64,000 bases of DNA, taken from assembly GCA_047967505.1 (NCBI GenBank), contig CM106541.1. The stretch is one strand, 5' to 3'. Positions 1-11,282 of this stretch are shown here, in pieces. The position numbers and the translations under genes were made by a program. Every line of letters begins with the position of its first letter. Within the stretch, counting starts at the first letter, position 1. This stretch comes from Dipteris shenzhenensis. Its lineage: Eukaryota > Polypodiophyta > Polypodiopsida > Gleicheniales. The notes beneath the pieces are model-generated. The model was not told where the DNA came from. It saw nothing but the letters and a program-made list of their open reading frames with translations, and did no database searches.

Positions 1-320
1 GCGAAGGGGCATAAGACGGGGCATAAGACGGCTATGCGGACTCCGCTGGGGTGATCTCAGGCGGTGTGGGGTGGCTCGGAGTTTGTAGTGCCGACTCCTG
101 GGGAGTGTTAAGGGTACCCATCATGTACCCGTATAACTCCGCCGTATAACTCCGCAGGACTAGGAGAGGGTGCCCTAAAATATTATATAAATCCTTCCAT
201 ATCGATTCACGCGGATCAGGTGAGCTAGAAGCACTTCCTCCCCACATGTTAAACTGGAAAAAAATAAACAAATCTATTACTTTGGGAGCTGAGAAGAAAG
301 GGGGAAAAAAAAAAGAGGCT
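1..320. other. Unassigned sequence at window start
   Basis: No gene is recognised. The stretch opens with two copies of GGGCATAAGACGG and has a duplicated GTATAACTCCGC near 130-155. A TTGTAGTG at 83-90 resembles the right end of a CACTA element, but no matching left end lies in the window. The minus-strand reading frame here is open for 79 codons but has no recognisable domain. Confidence 0.4.
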
Positions 321-661
321 CTGTCAGAGCGCGTCTATAGACCCGTCTAATCTTCACGTCTATAAATGCGTCTAACAAAGCGTTTAACAGTTCAAGTAAA
401 AGCGCGTCTACCAGTCCGTCAAAACATCTGTCTAACAGTGCGTTAAAAAGCGCGTCTATCAGTCCGTCCAAACATTCGTCTAACAGCGCGTCTAAAAGCA
501 CGTCTAACAATTCGTTTAAAACTCCGTTTAACAAATCGTCTATTTGAGCGTCTATATACGCATCTGTGTGTGTCTGTAACAAGCCAGATGCGCATATAGA
601 CGCGTCTGTAGACACGCGTTTAGACGCGCCCTCAGACGCCTCTATACACGCGCTCTGACAG
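321..661. repeat. Subterminal-type repeat array bounded by an inverted repeat
   Basis: This 341-bp block is packed with degenerate copies of a GCGTCTA / TAGACGC motif (for example CGTCTAACAG), in both orientations. It begins with CTGTCAGAGCGCGT (321-334) and ends with the exact reverse complement (648-661); the match extends to about 22 bp with one mismatch. Dense short motifs next to a TNP2 gene are what CACTA elements carry as transposase-binding subterminal repeats. The precise inverted-repeat borders could instead make this a separate small non-autonomous element. The long minus-strand reading frame across it (277-789, rich in Leu/Asp/Ala) is a by-product of the repeat. Confidence 0.7.
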
Positions 662-1030
662 TCGAGAATACTCAAAAGTGAAAAAGGACGTTTCGCCCGA
701 CAAAAGAACGTGTCGCTCATACCTAGATGCTGCGTTTCGTGGATGCGAAAAAGTACAAAACTGGAAAGAGCAAGCAAGAACAACTTCAAAAGGACTTACT
801 TGGAAAAAGGTATGGAAGGATCTTTCTTTTCCAAAGTTGTTTCTTCTCCTTGTTCGTACTCCTCCTCTTCTTTAGGCTTGGAAGCAAGCTGTGTAGGTAC
901 GGTCCCTTTGTCTTGAGTGAAAGCTTGGAACTGTGTATGGGAGGCTCTCTCTTAAGCTTCGAATCTATAGAACTACTAATAAAGAAGGAAGAAAGCCGCT
1001 CGCGAAGTTTAAGTAGTTAAAAGAAAAGCA

Positions 1031-1258
1031 AAGCAAGCGGTGCACCGAAAAGCAGGTTTAAAAGTCGCGGGTATAGTCGCGTCTATTAGCACGTCTATAG
1101 TCGCGTCTGAATACACAGAGTAAATGCGTCTATAGTCGCGTCTATTAGCGCATCTACAGGCACGTTTAAATACACAGAGTAGACGGGCATTTAGACGCGC
1201 AAGTAGACGCGACATTAGACACGACGATAGACGCGGCGATAGATGTGACACAGAGTTT
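1031..1258. repeat. Second GCGTCTA repeat array
   Basis: A second cluster of the motif seen at 321-661, including TATAGTCGCGTCTATTAGC twice (about 1072 and 1131) and the phrase TACACAGAGTA twice (about 1110 and 1172). This indicates a tandem duplication of roughly 60 bp. It lies just upstream of the TNP2-like gene, where CACTA subterminal repeats are expected. The sequence between the two arrays (662-1030) has no gene or repeat that I recognise. Confidence 0.7.
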
Positions 1259-1310
1259 TTAAGTTAAGCATTTGAAGAAGAGCAAATTTGGTGGGTTGTT
1301 TGTTTGTAGG

Positions 1311-3282
1311 ATGTCTCCATCTTCAACAAGCAACTCCAGTGAGGATGAATCCCTCCGTATCCACTATCACGAAATGTGGTTGGAGCAAAAAATCAAATGT
1401 CTGTGTGATCGATGTCGAGGAAACATGTATCGTGCACGCAGGATTACGCTCAATCATATCTCAAAGTATGGAGAATGGGATGTGACCGTAAACAGGGTAA
1501 GGATTTGTAAGTTAAGGTTGATTGAGATACCTATGGGTGTTCATATGTTTGAGTTATAATGATCCCGTTTTAATTTGATACAGGATGCAGTGCCACACCC
1601 GCACATGTTACCCTATGCCCATCGTGAGGAGGTGAAGCGTCGGCGATATGAGGTGGGATCTTCAGGAGGGACCGTTACGGATGCATGGAGTGATGGTGAT
1701 AGTAGCCCTCCACCATTACCTCATGAAGCCGTGGAGGAGGAGGTGTTTGATGATATGGTGCGGGATTTATATGTCCATCAAGGGAGGGATAATAGCATGG
1801 AGCAGGATGATCTTTTTACCGCAGCATCGACTCCACTGTTTGAGGGGTGCACATTCTCTGTTCTACGTGCCTCCCTTGAGTTACTAAACTTGCAAACCAT
1901 CTATGGATGGAGCAATGCAAGTTTGAATGCATTACTCAAGTAAGCTTTAATTTAAAGTCGATTTTGCAAACATGGTGAATTATGTTAGTGGGTCAATTAC
2001 TCGAATGCTTTTCCTCATTTATGGTCTTCACGTGCAGGCTATTGTGTAAAATGCTTCCAAGGGAGAATAAATTACCGACCTCAAGAGATATGGCAAGGCA
2101 ACATGTGACCTCTCTTGGAGGATTAGATTAGGAGAGGCAAGATATAGAGTAGATCTCAAAACCTTGGACGTGCCTCGTAAGGTATTGCGACATTTTCCCA
2201 TAATCCCTCGCATCCAACATATGTTCAAGTGCAAATCTATTGCAGAGCTCATGTAATGGCATTCCTCCCATCGATCAACCGATGGCAAGTGGAGAACTCC
2301 CGCGGACTCTCCTGCATGGAAGCATATTGAAGACACATGGCCAAGCTTCAAGGGAGAACCTAGGAGCTTGAGACTTGGATTGGGTACGGACGGTGTGAAC
2401 CCATTTGGTCTCAAAAGCACGTCTTACAGTGTATGGCCAGTGGTATTGGTGAATTACAATCTTCCACCCTCTATGGCTATTAAGAAAGGACATGTCATGC
2501 TGTCCCTTCTAATTCCAGGGAAACATAAAGTCAAAAACCCTGATGTTTATTTGGAGCCTTTGATTGATGAGCTAGAGATACTTTGGAGAGGTATCGAGGT
2601 GCATGATGTGAGCAGGCCTCCCTCGTCACGAGACTTCAACTGCAAAGCAGTCTTGATGTGGACGATGCATGACTTCCCAGGCTATGGCGAGTGTTCAGGT
2701 AAGCATTGCATTTTTAAATTATGAATAGGCAAGGACATGGCACCCTAAACCCACCTTCCACTCTTAATTGCATCTATTGTTTCAGGTCTCACTACATCGG
2801 GTTACCATGCATGTCCTGTTTGTGGTCCTTCGCTAGTTGCCTCACGGGCAGACGCATTGAATAAGGTCATCTATGAGAATCACCATCGATTTCTCCCACC
2901 TGATCATCCTAGATATGTTGCCCCTTGGAATGAAGTCCTCCCACAATCACTCACCGCGGGAGATTGGATGAGAATTTAGGACGGTTCCACGACTCCTCCA
3001 CCACTTGGCATGAGCCGGTAAGGATTTGTAACTATTGGTTGGAAGTAAAGATTGGCTATATTGGCTGAAAGTGAGGATTGCACGCTAACACTTTATTTTG
3101 TTTAGATACTCCATCTTTTATCGTTTACCATATTGGTCCCACCTCAAGATCAATCACCTGCTCGATCCCATGCATATCTTCAAGAATGTGGCATCTACCA
3201 TTTGGGAGCATTTGAATGGGACACGAGATTCGGCAGGCATAAGGGAGGATCTACATACCACAGGGAGGATGCATGAAGCTTG
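1311..3282 (+). pseudogene. TNP2-type CACTA transposase, 5' half (element 1)
   Basis: N-terminal and central part of an En/Spm-class transposase, the enzyme that cuts CACTA transposons out and reinserts them. The first in-frame ATG is at 1311. Exon 1 ends at 1496 and a canonical GTAAGG..CAG intron (1497-1583) joins it in frame to a segment beginning DAVPHPH. A second intron (1940-2037) precedes an LPRENKLP segment typical of TNP2. The core follows at about 2270-2700 (AWKHIEDTWPSF, LRLGLGTDGVNPFG, WPVVLVNYNLPP, PDVYLEPLIDEL) and then YHACPVCG at about 2800 and LLDPMHIFKNV at about 3155. An in-frame stop lies near 2127, a frame change near 2270 and a stop near 2980. The usual CPNDC zinc-binding segment is missing. 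The copia element at 3283 interrupts the last exon. Confidence 0.88.
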
Positions 3283-3463
3283 TGTGGGGGTTAAAGGTCA
3301 CTGTGCCTTAACCCCAGTTATGTACAATACTCAAACACATATATAAATGAATGAAAAAGAAGATTAGGGTGGTTCTGCACCCACCAAAACTTGTGTGGCT
3401 CTCTGTCTCTCTCTCTCGCTCTCTCTCCCTCTTCCGTTCTTGCTTCCGTTGAGAGCACTCTCA
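3283..3463 (+). repeat. 5' LTR of copia element 1
   Basis: It starts TGTGGGGGTTAAAGG and ends CTCTCA, giving the usual TG..CA ends, with a CT-rich 3' half. It appears identical to 8994-9174. At 181 bp it is short for a copia LTR. Confidence 0.96.
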
Positions 3464-3465
3464 AC

Positions 3466-3479
3466 TGGTATCAGAGCCC
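3466..3479 (+). other. Primer-binding site (initiator Met tRNA type)
   Basis: TGGTATCAGAGCCC starts three bases after the 5' LTR end. It is complementary to the 3' end of plant initiator methionine tRNA, the primer used by most copia elements to start minus-strand DNA synthesis. Confidence 0.93.
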
Positions 3480-4877
3480 AAGTGATCTAGCTGAGCGTGC
3501 GTGAATGCTTGAAGCTCAGCAGCTCTGTGGGAGGAAGGAGAAGCTTTGTGGGTGACTTTACTTGCATCCGAGTGTGTAGAGACCTTGGAGGAACATTTGG
3601 AAAAGTCACTTTGGCTTTGCGAAGTGGTTTTGAGAGCCTGTTAAGAGTTTTCAAAGAAAAAGTCGTTTTTTGAGCTTTTCCCTGTTCCGTTCGATGACAG
3701 AGACTCCGTATTGACTTGTAGAGGCAACTATTGCTTGCTTTTGGTATCCACATTACTTCAGGAGCTTGGAAACACCTTTATTCTTGAATCCGGGATCATT
3801 TCATTGGATTTCTGGCTCTCTGTGTCAGTTTCTGCGTTTTTTGCCCGGGTGTTGGAACTCAAGTTTGGAGCAACCATTTGCAGATCTGTCAGTTCCGGTG
3901 GACTCAGGAGGTCCTAAAACTTCTATGTTGCTCATCATTCGCACTCCGGTGGAGTTTACAGATAGCTCTGTTTCCAAAAACGTTTTCCAGTCCGTGTGTT
4001 GGACCCAGTGATTGAGACCACGGTTTCCAAAACCGTCTGTCCCATTGCGTTCCGGACGCCCAAAAACCCCTACCTATCAGTTCTTGCGTGAATCGGTGGA
4101 GGATTTTCAGAGTTATAAATCTCTGTGTATTCGATTTCGTCTCTCTGTTATGCATTTTTCATGCTAAGGTTTTGAAACCTTAGATTTATGCCACATGGCA
4201 GTGGATAAGTGTTGACTCCCATTTCTCATTCATCAGTTGGGATTTTGGAGTTCTGGCAGAAAAGAGATATTTGCAGATTTTCTTGCTGAGTCCGATTATG
4301 CAATGGCGCCCATGTTTTGAAGCATCTCAGGTTCTATTTTCAGTAGCGCTCATTACCGTGGGACTATGATTTCTTGAGCATACCTTATGCAGATCACTCT
4401 GGTTGCAGTTTGAGCAGTGTGCGCTCATTCGTGGTATGCATTGGGTTGCAGTGGATGATTTATAGGCCATTTGGATGCATTGCGGTCCTTGTTGGATGCG
4501 CTGATAGGCCCAAATTGCCTTGTGGGATGCTATTTTTATGGACGCTTTGCACATGGATGCCATTTTATGCTGAGGGACAGCTTTGACACATTGCAGGTGA
4601 CGCACTGATAGTGCTATGCTCTCTTGGATGAGACATTATTGATGCATATGCCAGTGGACAGTGTTTATGCTTGAGTCATTTGGCACTCATTGGCATTTTC
4701 TTTTGGGCCAGATTTGCTCATATGGATGCATAGTATATGCACATGAGTCAGATGCTTTGAGTTTTGAGTTTTGGTGATATTTCACTCTATTGTGGCATAC
4801 ACATTTGGGTGCACCTGGTATTTGGTGTGATTCTCTCTTGCAGGCACTAGCATTTGGGATTTTGCTTTATTTGCATC
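3480..4877 (+). other. Long untranslated leader of copia element 1
   Basis: About 1.4 kb separates the primer site from the gag ATG at 4878. No long plus-strand reading frame or recognised domain occurs here. The later part (about 4380-4800) is rich in loosely repeated TTTGGATGCAT / CATTTTATGC-like words. Leaders of this length are unusual for copia elements; it may hold packaging or translation-control RNA structure, but that is inference. Confidence 0.7.
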
Positions 4878-5630
4878 ATGGCATCCTCTTCCATGCCTGA
4901 AAAGGAGTTTTTCAGCATTAAAAAGTTTGATGGGACAAACTTTTCTTTGTGGAAAGAACAGATAAGGGATGTGCTTATTCAAAAGAAGCAGATTAAACCC
5001 TTGGCAGGGATTGAAGCTAAGCCTGCAAATATGTCCGAGGATGATTGGAATGAGTTGGATGCATTAGCAAAGTCTACTATTAGACTTCATCTTGCAGAGT
5101 CAGTTTATTTCACAGTAGTAAATGAGCAGACTACGGAAGATTTGTGGAAGAAATTGTGTGCCACTTATGAAAAGGAAACTGCCTCTAATAAAGTTTACCT
5201 CATGAAGAGGTTGTTTGAGCTGCAGATGAAGGAAGGGGTCTCCATTGCTTCTCATTTGAATGAATTCAATATTATTTTCAGCCAGCTTCAGGCTCAGAAA
5301 ATGAATTTTGATGCGGAGACTAAGGCAATATTTCTCTTATGTTCATTGCCATCCTCATGGGATACCTTCCGTATAGCTGTCAGTAACTCTGCACCTGATG
5401 GAGTACTGAAATTTGATGATGTTGTGGGTAGCTTGTTGGCCGAGGAGATTAGACGAAAGTCTATGGATGGCAACAAGCAGGATGCAGCCTTAAATGTGCA
5501 AAGGGGCAGATCACAGTTCAGGGGGAAGTCCCAAGAAAGAGGGAAGTCTCGTAGCAAATCCAGGGCACAGAACATTGAGTGTTACCATTGTGGCAAGAAG
5601 GGCCATATGAAAAAGATTGCTACAAGCTGA
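4878..5630 (+). pseudogene. Copia gag (capsid/nucleocapsid), frameshifted at its end
   Basis: Gag forms the virus-like particle in which the element is copied. The first ATG (4878) starts MASSSMPEKEFFSIKKFDG, the normal start of copia capsid (UBN2 / retrotran_gag type). The domain continues through NFSLWKEQIRDVL, LWKKLCATYEKE and a basic RGRSQFRGKSQERGKSRSKSR stretch into a CCHC zinc knuckle that starts CYHCGKKGHMKK. A single missing base at 5612-5618 shifts the frame before the last knuckle cysteine and brings in a stop at 5628-5630. The rest of the polyprotein is open in the next frame, so in a functional relative gag and pol would be one continuous frame. Confidence 0.93.
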
Positions 5631-7093
5631 AAAGAGAGCAAAAGGATAAGAAAAAGAATGCAAATTGGGGTGCAAATCAAAAGGAAGAGAGTCCAAGGGA
5701 GGACAAAGGAAAAGTGAAGATCGAGGAGATCAATGCAGTCACACATGATAGTGACAATGATGTTCTCTTCATGTCTAGTTTATCTGCAGAGTTGCTTACC
5801 ACTTCAGATGATGCATATTGCCAGGATTGGATTTTGGATTCTGGTGCTTCATTCCATGTTACTCCCCATAGGGAATGGTTCTCCACTTATGATAGTGGAA
5901 AGACAGGTTGTGTGCATCTTGGAAATGACTATGCATGTGACATAGTGGGAGCAGGTGACATAAAGTTTTCTTTTGCAAATGGGTCTGCATTTGTTTTGAA
6001 ACATGTGAGACATGTGCCTAAGTTGACCAAGAGTCTTATTTCAGTGGGTCAGCTAGATGATGCTAGTTTTCACACCACTTTTGGCTTTCAGAGTTGGAAA
6101 ATTCAGAAGGGCTCTATGCTTTTGGCCAGGGGTGCCAAGTGTGAGACTTTGTATCCCTTACATGTATCAGGGGTATTTGATCATGTTGTTGCAATAACCG
6201 AGCAGCCAAGCACTTCTTTGTGGCATTGCAGGTTGGGGCACATGAGCCAGAATGGAATGAAACTCTTATGCCGTTTGGGTTATGTACCGCATTTGAGTTT
6301 CTCTGATTTTGAATTTTGTGAGCATTGTCTCTATGGGAAGCAGACTAAATCAGCCCATAAAAGAAGGGGAAAGAAAGAGTTTGAAAAGCTTGATTTGGTG
6401 CATTCAGACGTATGTGGTCCCATGCCTACACGGTCATTAGGCGGGGCTGAATACTATGTGACATTCATTGATGATGCAACTAGGAAAGTGTGGGCTTATG
6501 CTATAGCTCGGAAGAGTGATGTGTTCCAGGTATTTCAGAAATGGCTGGCCTTGGTTGAGAATCAGTCAGGTAGAACGCTTAAATGCCTACGGACTGACAA
6601 TGGTGGAGAGTATCTCTCTCATGACTTTCAGCATTTCTATAATACACGTGGGATTAAGAGGGAGCTCACATCCTCTCATACTCCAGAGCAAAATCCAGTT
6701 GCAGAAAAGACGAACCGTACCATTCAAGAAAGGTTGCAATGCATGCTTTCCAATGCAAGTCTTTCTGGTGGTTTTTGGGCTGAGGCAATGAAGACTGCAG
6801 TGCATGTGATCAATAGATCACCTAGTAAGAGTTTGGATGGTGGTATTCCTGAAGAGGCATGGAGTGGCAAGAAGCCCTCTTACTCTCATTTGCGTATATT
6901 TGGGTGTGAGGCATATGCACATGTGCCAAAAGAGCTTCGAAAGAAGCTAGATCCTAAGTCTAGGAAATGCATCTTTCTAGGTTATGGTGAAAGTGGAGAG
7001 ATGGGCTATCGTCTCTGGGATCCAGAAGCAAAGAAGATCATACGCAGCCATGATGTGGTTTCAATGAGAAGAAGATGCATAAGGCACCCATGA
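5579..7093 (+). pseudogene. Copia pol: protease and integrase
   Basis: This open segment continues the polyprotein. The aspartic protease appears as WILDSGASFHVT near 5830, with the DSG active site. A GAG-pre-integrase zinc region follows (HCRLGHMSQNGM .. FCEHCLYGK, about 6220-6350). The integrase core has its first aspartate in LVHSDVCGPM, the second in LRTDNGGEY and the glutamate in PVAEKTNR. A copia-style FGCEAYAHVPKELRKKLD tail leads to IFLGYGESGEMGYRLWD. A second single-base deletion near 7058-7062, in a run of T, shifts the frame and ends translation at 7093. Confidence 0.95.
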
Positions 7094-8172
7094 GGGATGT
7101 GGAAATGAGGAGAATCACTTTCCAGGATGTGAATCCACGTGCATATGTTGATAGACAGCAAGCTGTCCATGCACCAAATGTGCAAGAAATGGTACAACCA
7201 AGTACTCCCACAGGTATACAATCAAGGGTAGATGATGGATCATCTATAGGTGGAAATGATGAGCCAAATGTGGCTGATATGCAAGTGGGACAGCAAGCTG
7301 AAATGCCATTGAGAAGATCATCTAGAGTGTCTAGACCGCCTGATAGGTTTGTTCCAGGGGTAGACTATGTGATGCTTACTGATTGCGGGGAGCCTTCTTG
7401 CTACAAAGAGGCTATGATGCGTGAGGATCAACGCAAGTGGGAGTATGCTATGCAATCAGAGATGAGTTCACTTATGAAGAATAAGACTTGGGACTTGGTT
7501 TCTTTGCCACATGGAAAGAAAGCATTGCCATGTAAATGGGTCTACAAAATGAAGGTCACAGGTGATGATGTGCCTAGGTACAAGGCCCGATTGGTTGCTA
7601 AAGGGTTCAAGCAAGAGAAGGGTGTGGACTTTGATGAGATATTCTCTCCAGTTGTGAAGATGACCACACTTAGATGCATGCTTGGACTAGTGGCAGTAGA
7701 GGATATGGAGCTTATGCAAATGGATGTCAAGACAGCTTTCTTGCATGGGGATTTGCATGAGGAAATTTACATGGTGCAGCCGGAAGGCTTTGAAGAAAAG
7801 GGCAAAGAGCATTTAGTTTGCAAGCTGAAGAAGAGTCTCTATGGTCTTAAGCAAGCGCCTAGAGAATGGTATCAGAAGTTTGATGCTTTCATTCGGTCCC
7901 AGGGTTTCAGAAGGAGTGAAATTGATCACTGCCTCTACACTAAAAGGGCTAAGGATAGTAGCCTGATAATTCTGGCACTATATGTGGATGATATGCTATT
8001 GGCTAGCAAGAATACTTATGAGCTAGATGCATTAAAGGCCAAGTTGCATGAGGCCTTTGATATGAAGGATTTGGGATTTGCAGGTCATATTCTTGGTATG
8101 CGCATCACGCGTGATCGGAGTAGGAAACTCCTTTGGCTTTCACAAAAAGAGTATGTTACAAAAGTATTATAG
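7075..8172 (+). pseudogene. Copia pol: reverse transcriptase
   Basis: This codes for the RNA-dependent DNA polymerase that copies the element. The domain starts near WEYAMQSEMSSLMKNKTW and shows KARLVAKGFKQEKGVDF, FSPVVKMTTLR, MQMDVKTAFLHGDL, KLKKSLYGLKQAPR and the catalytic YVDDM box (about 7981-7995). It reads through AGHILGMRITRDR to an in-frame TAG at 8170-8172, beyond which the RNase H frame is open in phase. A single substitution from a sense codon is the simplest explanation. All RT motifs that I can identify are intact. Confidence 0.95.
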
Positions 8173-8940
8173 CGTTTCAATATGGAGGGGGGGAAGGCAG
8201 TGAGTACTCCATTGCCTCCATATGTGAAACTGAGTCATACAGATAGTCCCAAATCAGATGAGGAGAGGGCCATGATGGCCAAGGTTCCTTATGCATCAAC
8301 AGTTGGGAGTCTTATGTATGCTATGATAGCTACTAGACCAGACATTGCATTTGCAATGGGAGTTGTTAGCCGGTATATGGCTAATCCAGGAAAGAGGCAT
8401 TGGGAGGCAGTTAAGTGCATCATGAGGTACATGAAGGGTACCAAGGAGATGTGCATTTGCTTTGGTAAAGGAGACATGCGTGTACTTGGGTACACAGATT
8501 CAGACTATGCAGGGCATGTGGATAGTAGGAGATCCACTTCTGGTTATGTGTTCACCTTTGCAGGTGGTGCAGTGTCGTGGATGTCTCGTGCACAGAAGTG
8601 CGTGGCTTTGTCTACCACAAAGGCTGAGTATGTTGCAGCCACAGAGGGTTGCAAGGAGGCTATATGGCTTGATCGGCTAGTGGGAGATTTGGGGATTCAT
8701 ACAGGTGTACCGACATTGCATAGTGATTCCATGAGTGCTATTCAGCTAGCACGGAATCCAATCTTTCATGCAAAGACCAAACACATTGAGGTCAGGTACC
8801 ATTTCATCAGGGAGGTACTTGAGGACAAGCGCATAGAGCTTGTCAAGGTTCATATAGATGATAACCCTGCAGATATGCTGACGAAGAGTCTACCTAGTCA
8901 GCAGTTTGAGTATTGTCGTGTATTGATGGGCATTGGATAG
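8173..8940 (+). pseudogene. Copia pol: RNase H domain and C-terminus
   Basis: In phase with the RT segment after the TAG. It contains YASTVGSLMYAM, TRPDIAFAMGVVSRY, the RNase H core YTDSDYAGHVDSRRSTSG, the TTKAEYVAATEGCKEAIWL helix, LHSDSMSAIQLARNP and HIEVRYHFIRE, ending DMLTKSLPSQQFEYCRVLMG with a TAG at 8938-8940. This is the complete copia RNase H module that removes template RNA during reverse transcription. No lesion is visible within it. Confidence 0.95.
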
Positions 8941-8993
8941 TATGCTCACTGGTTGTTCTCCCTTAAAGGCACATTGTCCTTTAAGTGGGAGGT

Positions 8994-9174
8994 TGTGGGG
9001 GTTAAAGGTCACTGTGCCTTAACCCCAGTTATGTACAATACTCAAACACATATATAAATGAATGAAAAAGAAGATTAGGGTGGTTCTGCACCCACCAAAA
9101 CTTGTGTGGCTCTCTGTCTCTCTCTCTCGCTCTCTCTCCCTCTTCCGTTCTTGCTTCCGTTGAGAGCACTCTCA
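8994..9174 (+). repeat. 3' LTR of copia element 1
   Basis: A match to the 5' LTR over its full 181 bp. It is preceded by the purine-rich TTTAAGTGGGAGGT (8980-8993), the plus-strand primer tract, and followed by the GCTTG target duplicate. Confidence 0.96.
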
Positions 9175-9179
9175 GCTTG

Positions 9180-11117
9180 GCCTCAAGAGAGACCAAATGG
9201 GCGTGTTTTTTTACCTCGTGCACCGTGGATGTTATCAAAGCTAGAGATGGCGACGGTGAAGCACGCTATTACTACAATTCGTACTCCCACTAGATGCATG
9301 AGGTGTTTGAAGGGAGCCTTTACAAAGAGCAAGAAAAGAGGTGTAGAGCAATTATATGGCTTGAAATCTCATGATTGGCACAAGATGCTCCAAGTAAGTA
9401 TTTTATATGCATAATATCTTTTTCTTTTCAAATTTGTGAGTGAATAGCTATAAGCAACTAATCAACCACCTCCTCGCGGGTTCAGTTCATACTACCTACT
9501 AGCATTTCACGTAGTGCATCAAAGGACGTGAAAGATTGTATTTACAAGATGGGCGAGCTTGTGAGGTATGTGAGCTCAAAGGAAATAGATCCCACCACGC
9601 TTGAGAATGCTCGAGTTATGTCAGTGGAGGTGGCTTGTTTAGTGGAGGAGACATTTCCACGTTCTATTCTCACAAGCCAACTACATCTCATAGTGCATTT
9701 GGTGGATGAGATTGCTATATGCGGTACTATACATGCACGATGGTTGTTCTTCCTCGAGCGCTTCATGAAGACCTTGAAGAGCTTCGTGAGACAAAATGCA
9801 AGACCCGAAGGTAGCATGGCCGAGGGTTGGTTGGTACAAGAGTCACTTGTATATATTTCTGAGTTTCTTGTTGATGTGGATAGCTCTCTCCCACGACTAT
9901 GGAGAGATGATGAAGACCTAAGGATGATCTCTATTGTGCCTCAAGGAAAAGGACGCAACAAAGTAATAGACACGGAGTTGCGTAATAGTATCAACCTCTT
10001 TTGCGTGCTTAATAGTGATGTGATGAAAAGATGGGTGACAAGATACGAGGATGCAAAGGCAAGAAGACAAGAAGAAAGGGCCCTCTTTCGTACACACCAC
10101 GGATCTCTTGTGCCATACCCTCAGCGTCTAAGAGCACTTCCAAAGGATATTCATGTGGATTGGCTACTTGATGAAATGGAGAAAGCAGAGAAAGACGAGG
10201 GGATGCATATCACAATGGAAGAATAGGAGTATGCTAGGGGATGCATGAGCAAGGTCGGTATATAGAATGTTATGCATAAGTTAGGAGATTTTTATAATTT
10301 AGATTGCTTATTTAATTGATTTTTTCTTGGTGTAGTGCACTATGTACAATGCTATATGGTGTGAGGGCAAGCATTTTCGAACACAACGGATTGATGATAA
10401 GAGAAACACACAAGATTGCGGCGTCATTGCTAGCTTTGAGGGAGCCAATGGAGTCATGGATGATTATTGTGGCATAATCCAAGATATCATTATGCTTGAC
10501 TTTCGACGCTTCTTTGTGTATGTTTTGGATGTAAAGTGGTTTAAGGACATGGTGGAAAGAGGCCCTAATGCAACAATCAAACGCCATGCAAGTGGCTTTG
10601 TAACTATTGACTCCACAAAGTTTTGGCAAAGTAGGAAGGACACACTAATACTACCGCAACAATGTGAACAGGTACTGTGCACACACATAAAAATACTCGC
10701 TTTTAAATATTTGATGCAAGAAAAGTAACATGATTGTATTTGTGTTTGAATTAGGTTGTCTATCAACCAATGGTGGATAATAATAGGTGGTGGCATGTCA
10801 TACCTATTATGCCACGTTCCAAAGTGATGTATAGTACATTTACTAACATGGAGCGTATGGAGGATGATCATGGCCATGGACGTGATGATGACCGTGATAC
10901 AAGAGAGGAGGATGATCATGAGATAGGAGATATAGATATTGAGGCCGGCATTACCCGTGAGGACGAGCCTACCATTGGAGATCTTGATTTCGATGAGCAC
11001 ATGAGTGGCACAAGTAGTAGTGGGTTGAATGTATTTGTAGATATAAACACTTGTTTGGATTTTGAAGTAGATAGTTTGGCAAGGGTTGATCTCATTGAGG
11101 ATGAGATTGAACCATAG
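9180..11117 (+). pseudogene. TNP2-type CACTA transposase, 3' half (element 1)
   Basis: Continuation of the transposase after the copia insertion. The 9528-10226 segment contains the DUF4218 region: CLVEETFPRSILTSQLHLIV, VDEIAICGTIHARWLFFLER, KTLKSFVRQNARPEGSMAEG and LVQESLVYI. The segment from 10342 contains DUF4216: QDCGVIASFEGANGVMDDYCG, IIMLDFRRFFVYVLDVKWF and FVTIDSTKFWQ. The last exon (about 10756-11117) is acidic (DDHGHGRDDDRD, EEDDHEIGDIDIE) and ends at TAG 11115-11117. Introns are visible around 9393-9485, 10240-10335 and 10672-10755. This half has few lesions, so most damage to the gene is in the 5' half and from the insertion. Confidence 0.88.
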
Positions 11118-11282
11118 CCTCACAATTGATATTGGCAAAAGTATTTTACATATTGTCTCATTCTCCTCATTTCCCTTAATTCTTGTATATGTGGGCTTGC
11201 AAAAAATTATGTGCTTTGGTAATCATGGGCAATGTTTGGAAAGCAATGATGTACACCAAAATCTCACTTTCTGTATTCTCTG

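Larger units (their letters stand above)
3283..9174 (+). mobile_element. Near-complete Ty1/copia LTR retrotransposon, recent insertion
   Basis: The 5892-bp element is flanked by a perfect 5-bp target duplication, GCTTG, at 3278-3282 and 9175-9179. Its two 181-bp LTRs look identical base for base. The order is LTR, initiator-Met primer site, 1.4-kb leader, gag, protease, integrase, reverse transcriptase, RNase H, purine tract, LTR; integrase before RT defines copia. It sits in the sense orientation inside an exon of the CACTA transposase. Despite the identical LTRs, the coding region carries two single-base frameshifts (about 5612-5618 and 7058-7062) and a TAG at 8170-8172, so this copy should not be autonomous as sequenced. 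Confidence 0.97.

Noticed and set aside
83-90. TTGTAGTG as the right end of a CACTA element
   Set aside because: No partner CACTA end or subterminal motif match lies in the window on that side; eight bases alone are not evidence.
277-789. 170-codon minus-strand frame with repeated DALLDxxLDGLIDAL
   Set aside because: It follows the GCGTCTA repeat period exactly and stops with the array; a leucine-rich by-product of repeats.
5294-5575. Minus-strand frames inside copia element 1
   Set aside because: Antisense shadows of gag and pol; no independent features.
10464-11138. 224-codon minus-strand frame
   Set aside because: Shadow of the TNP2 DUF4216 and acidic exons on the plus strand, which carry the recognisable motifs.
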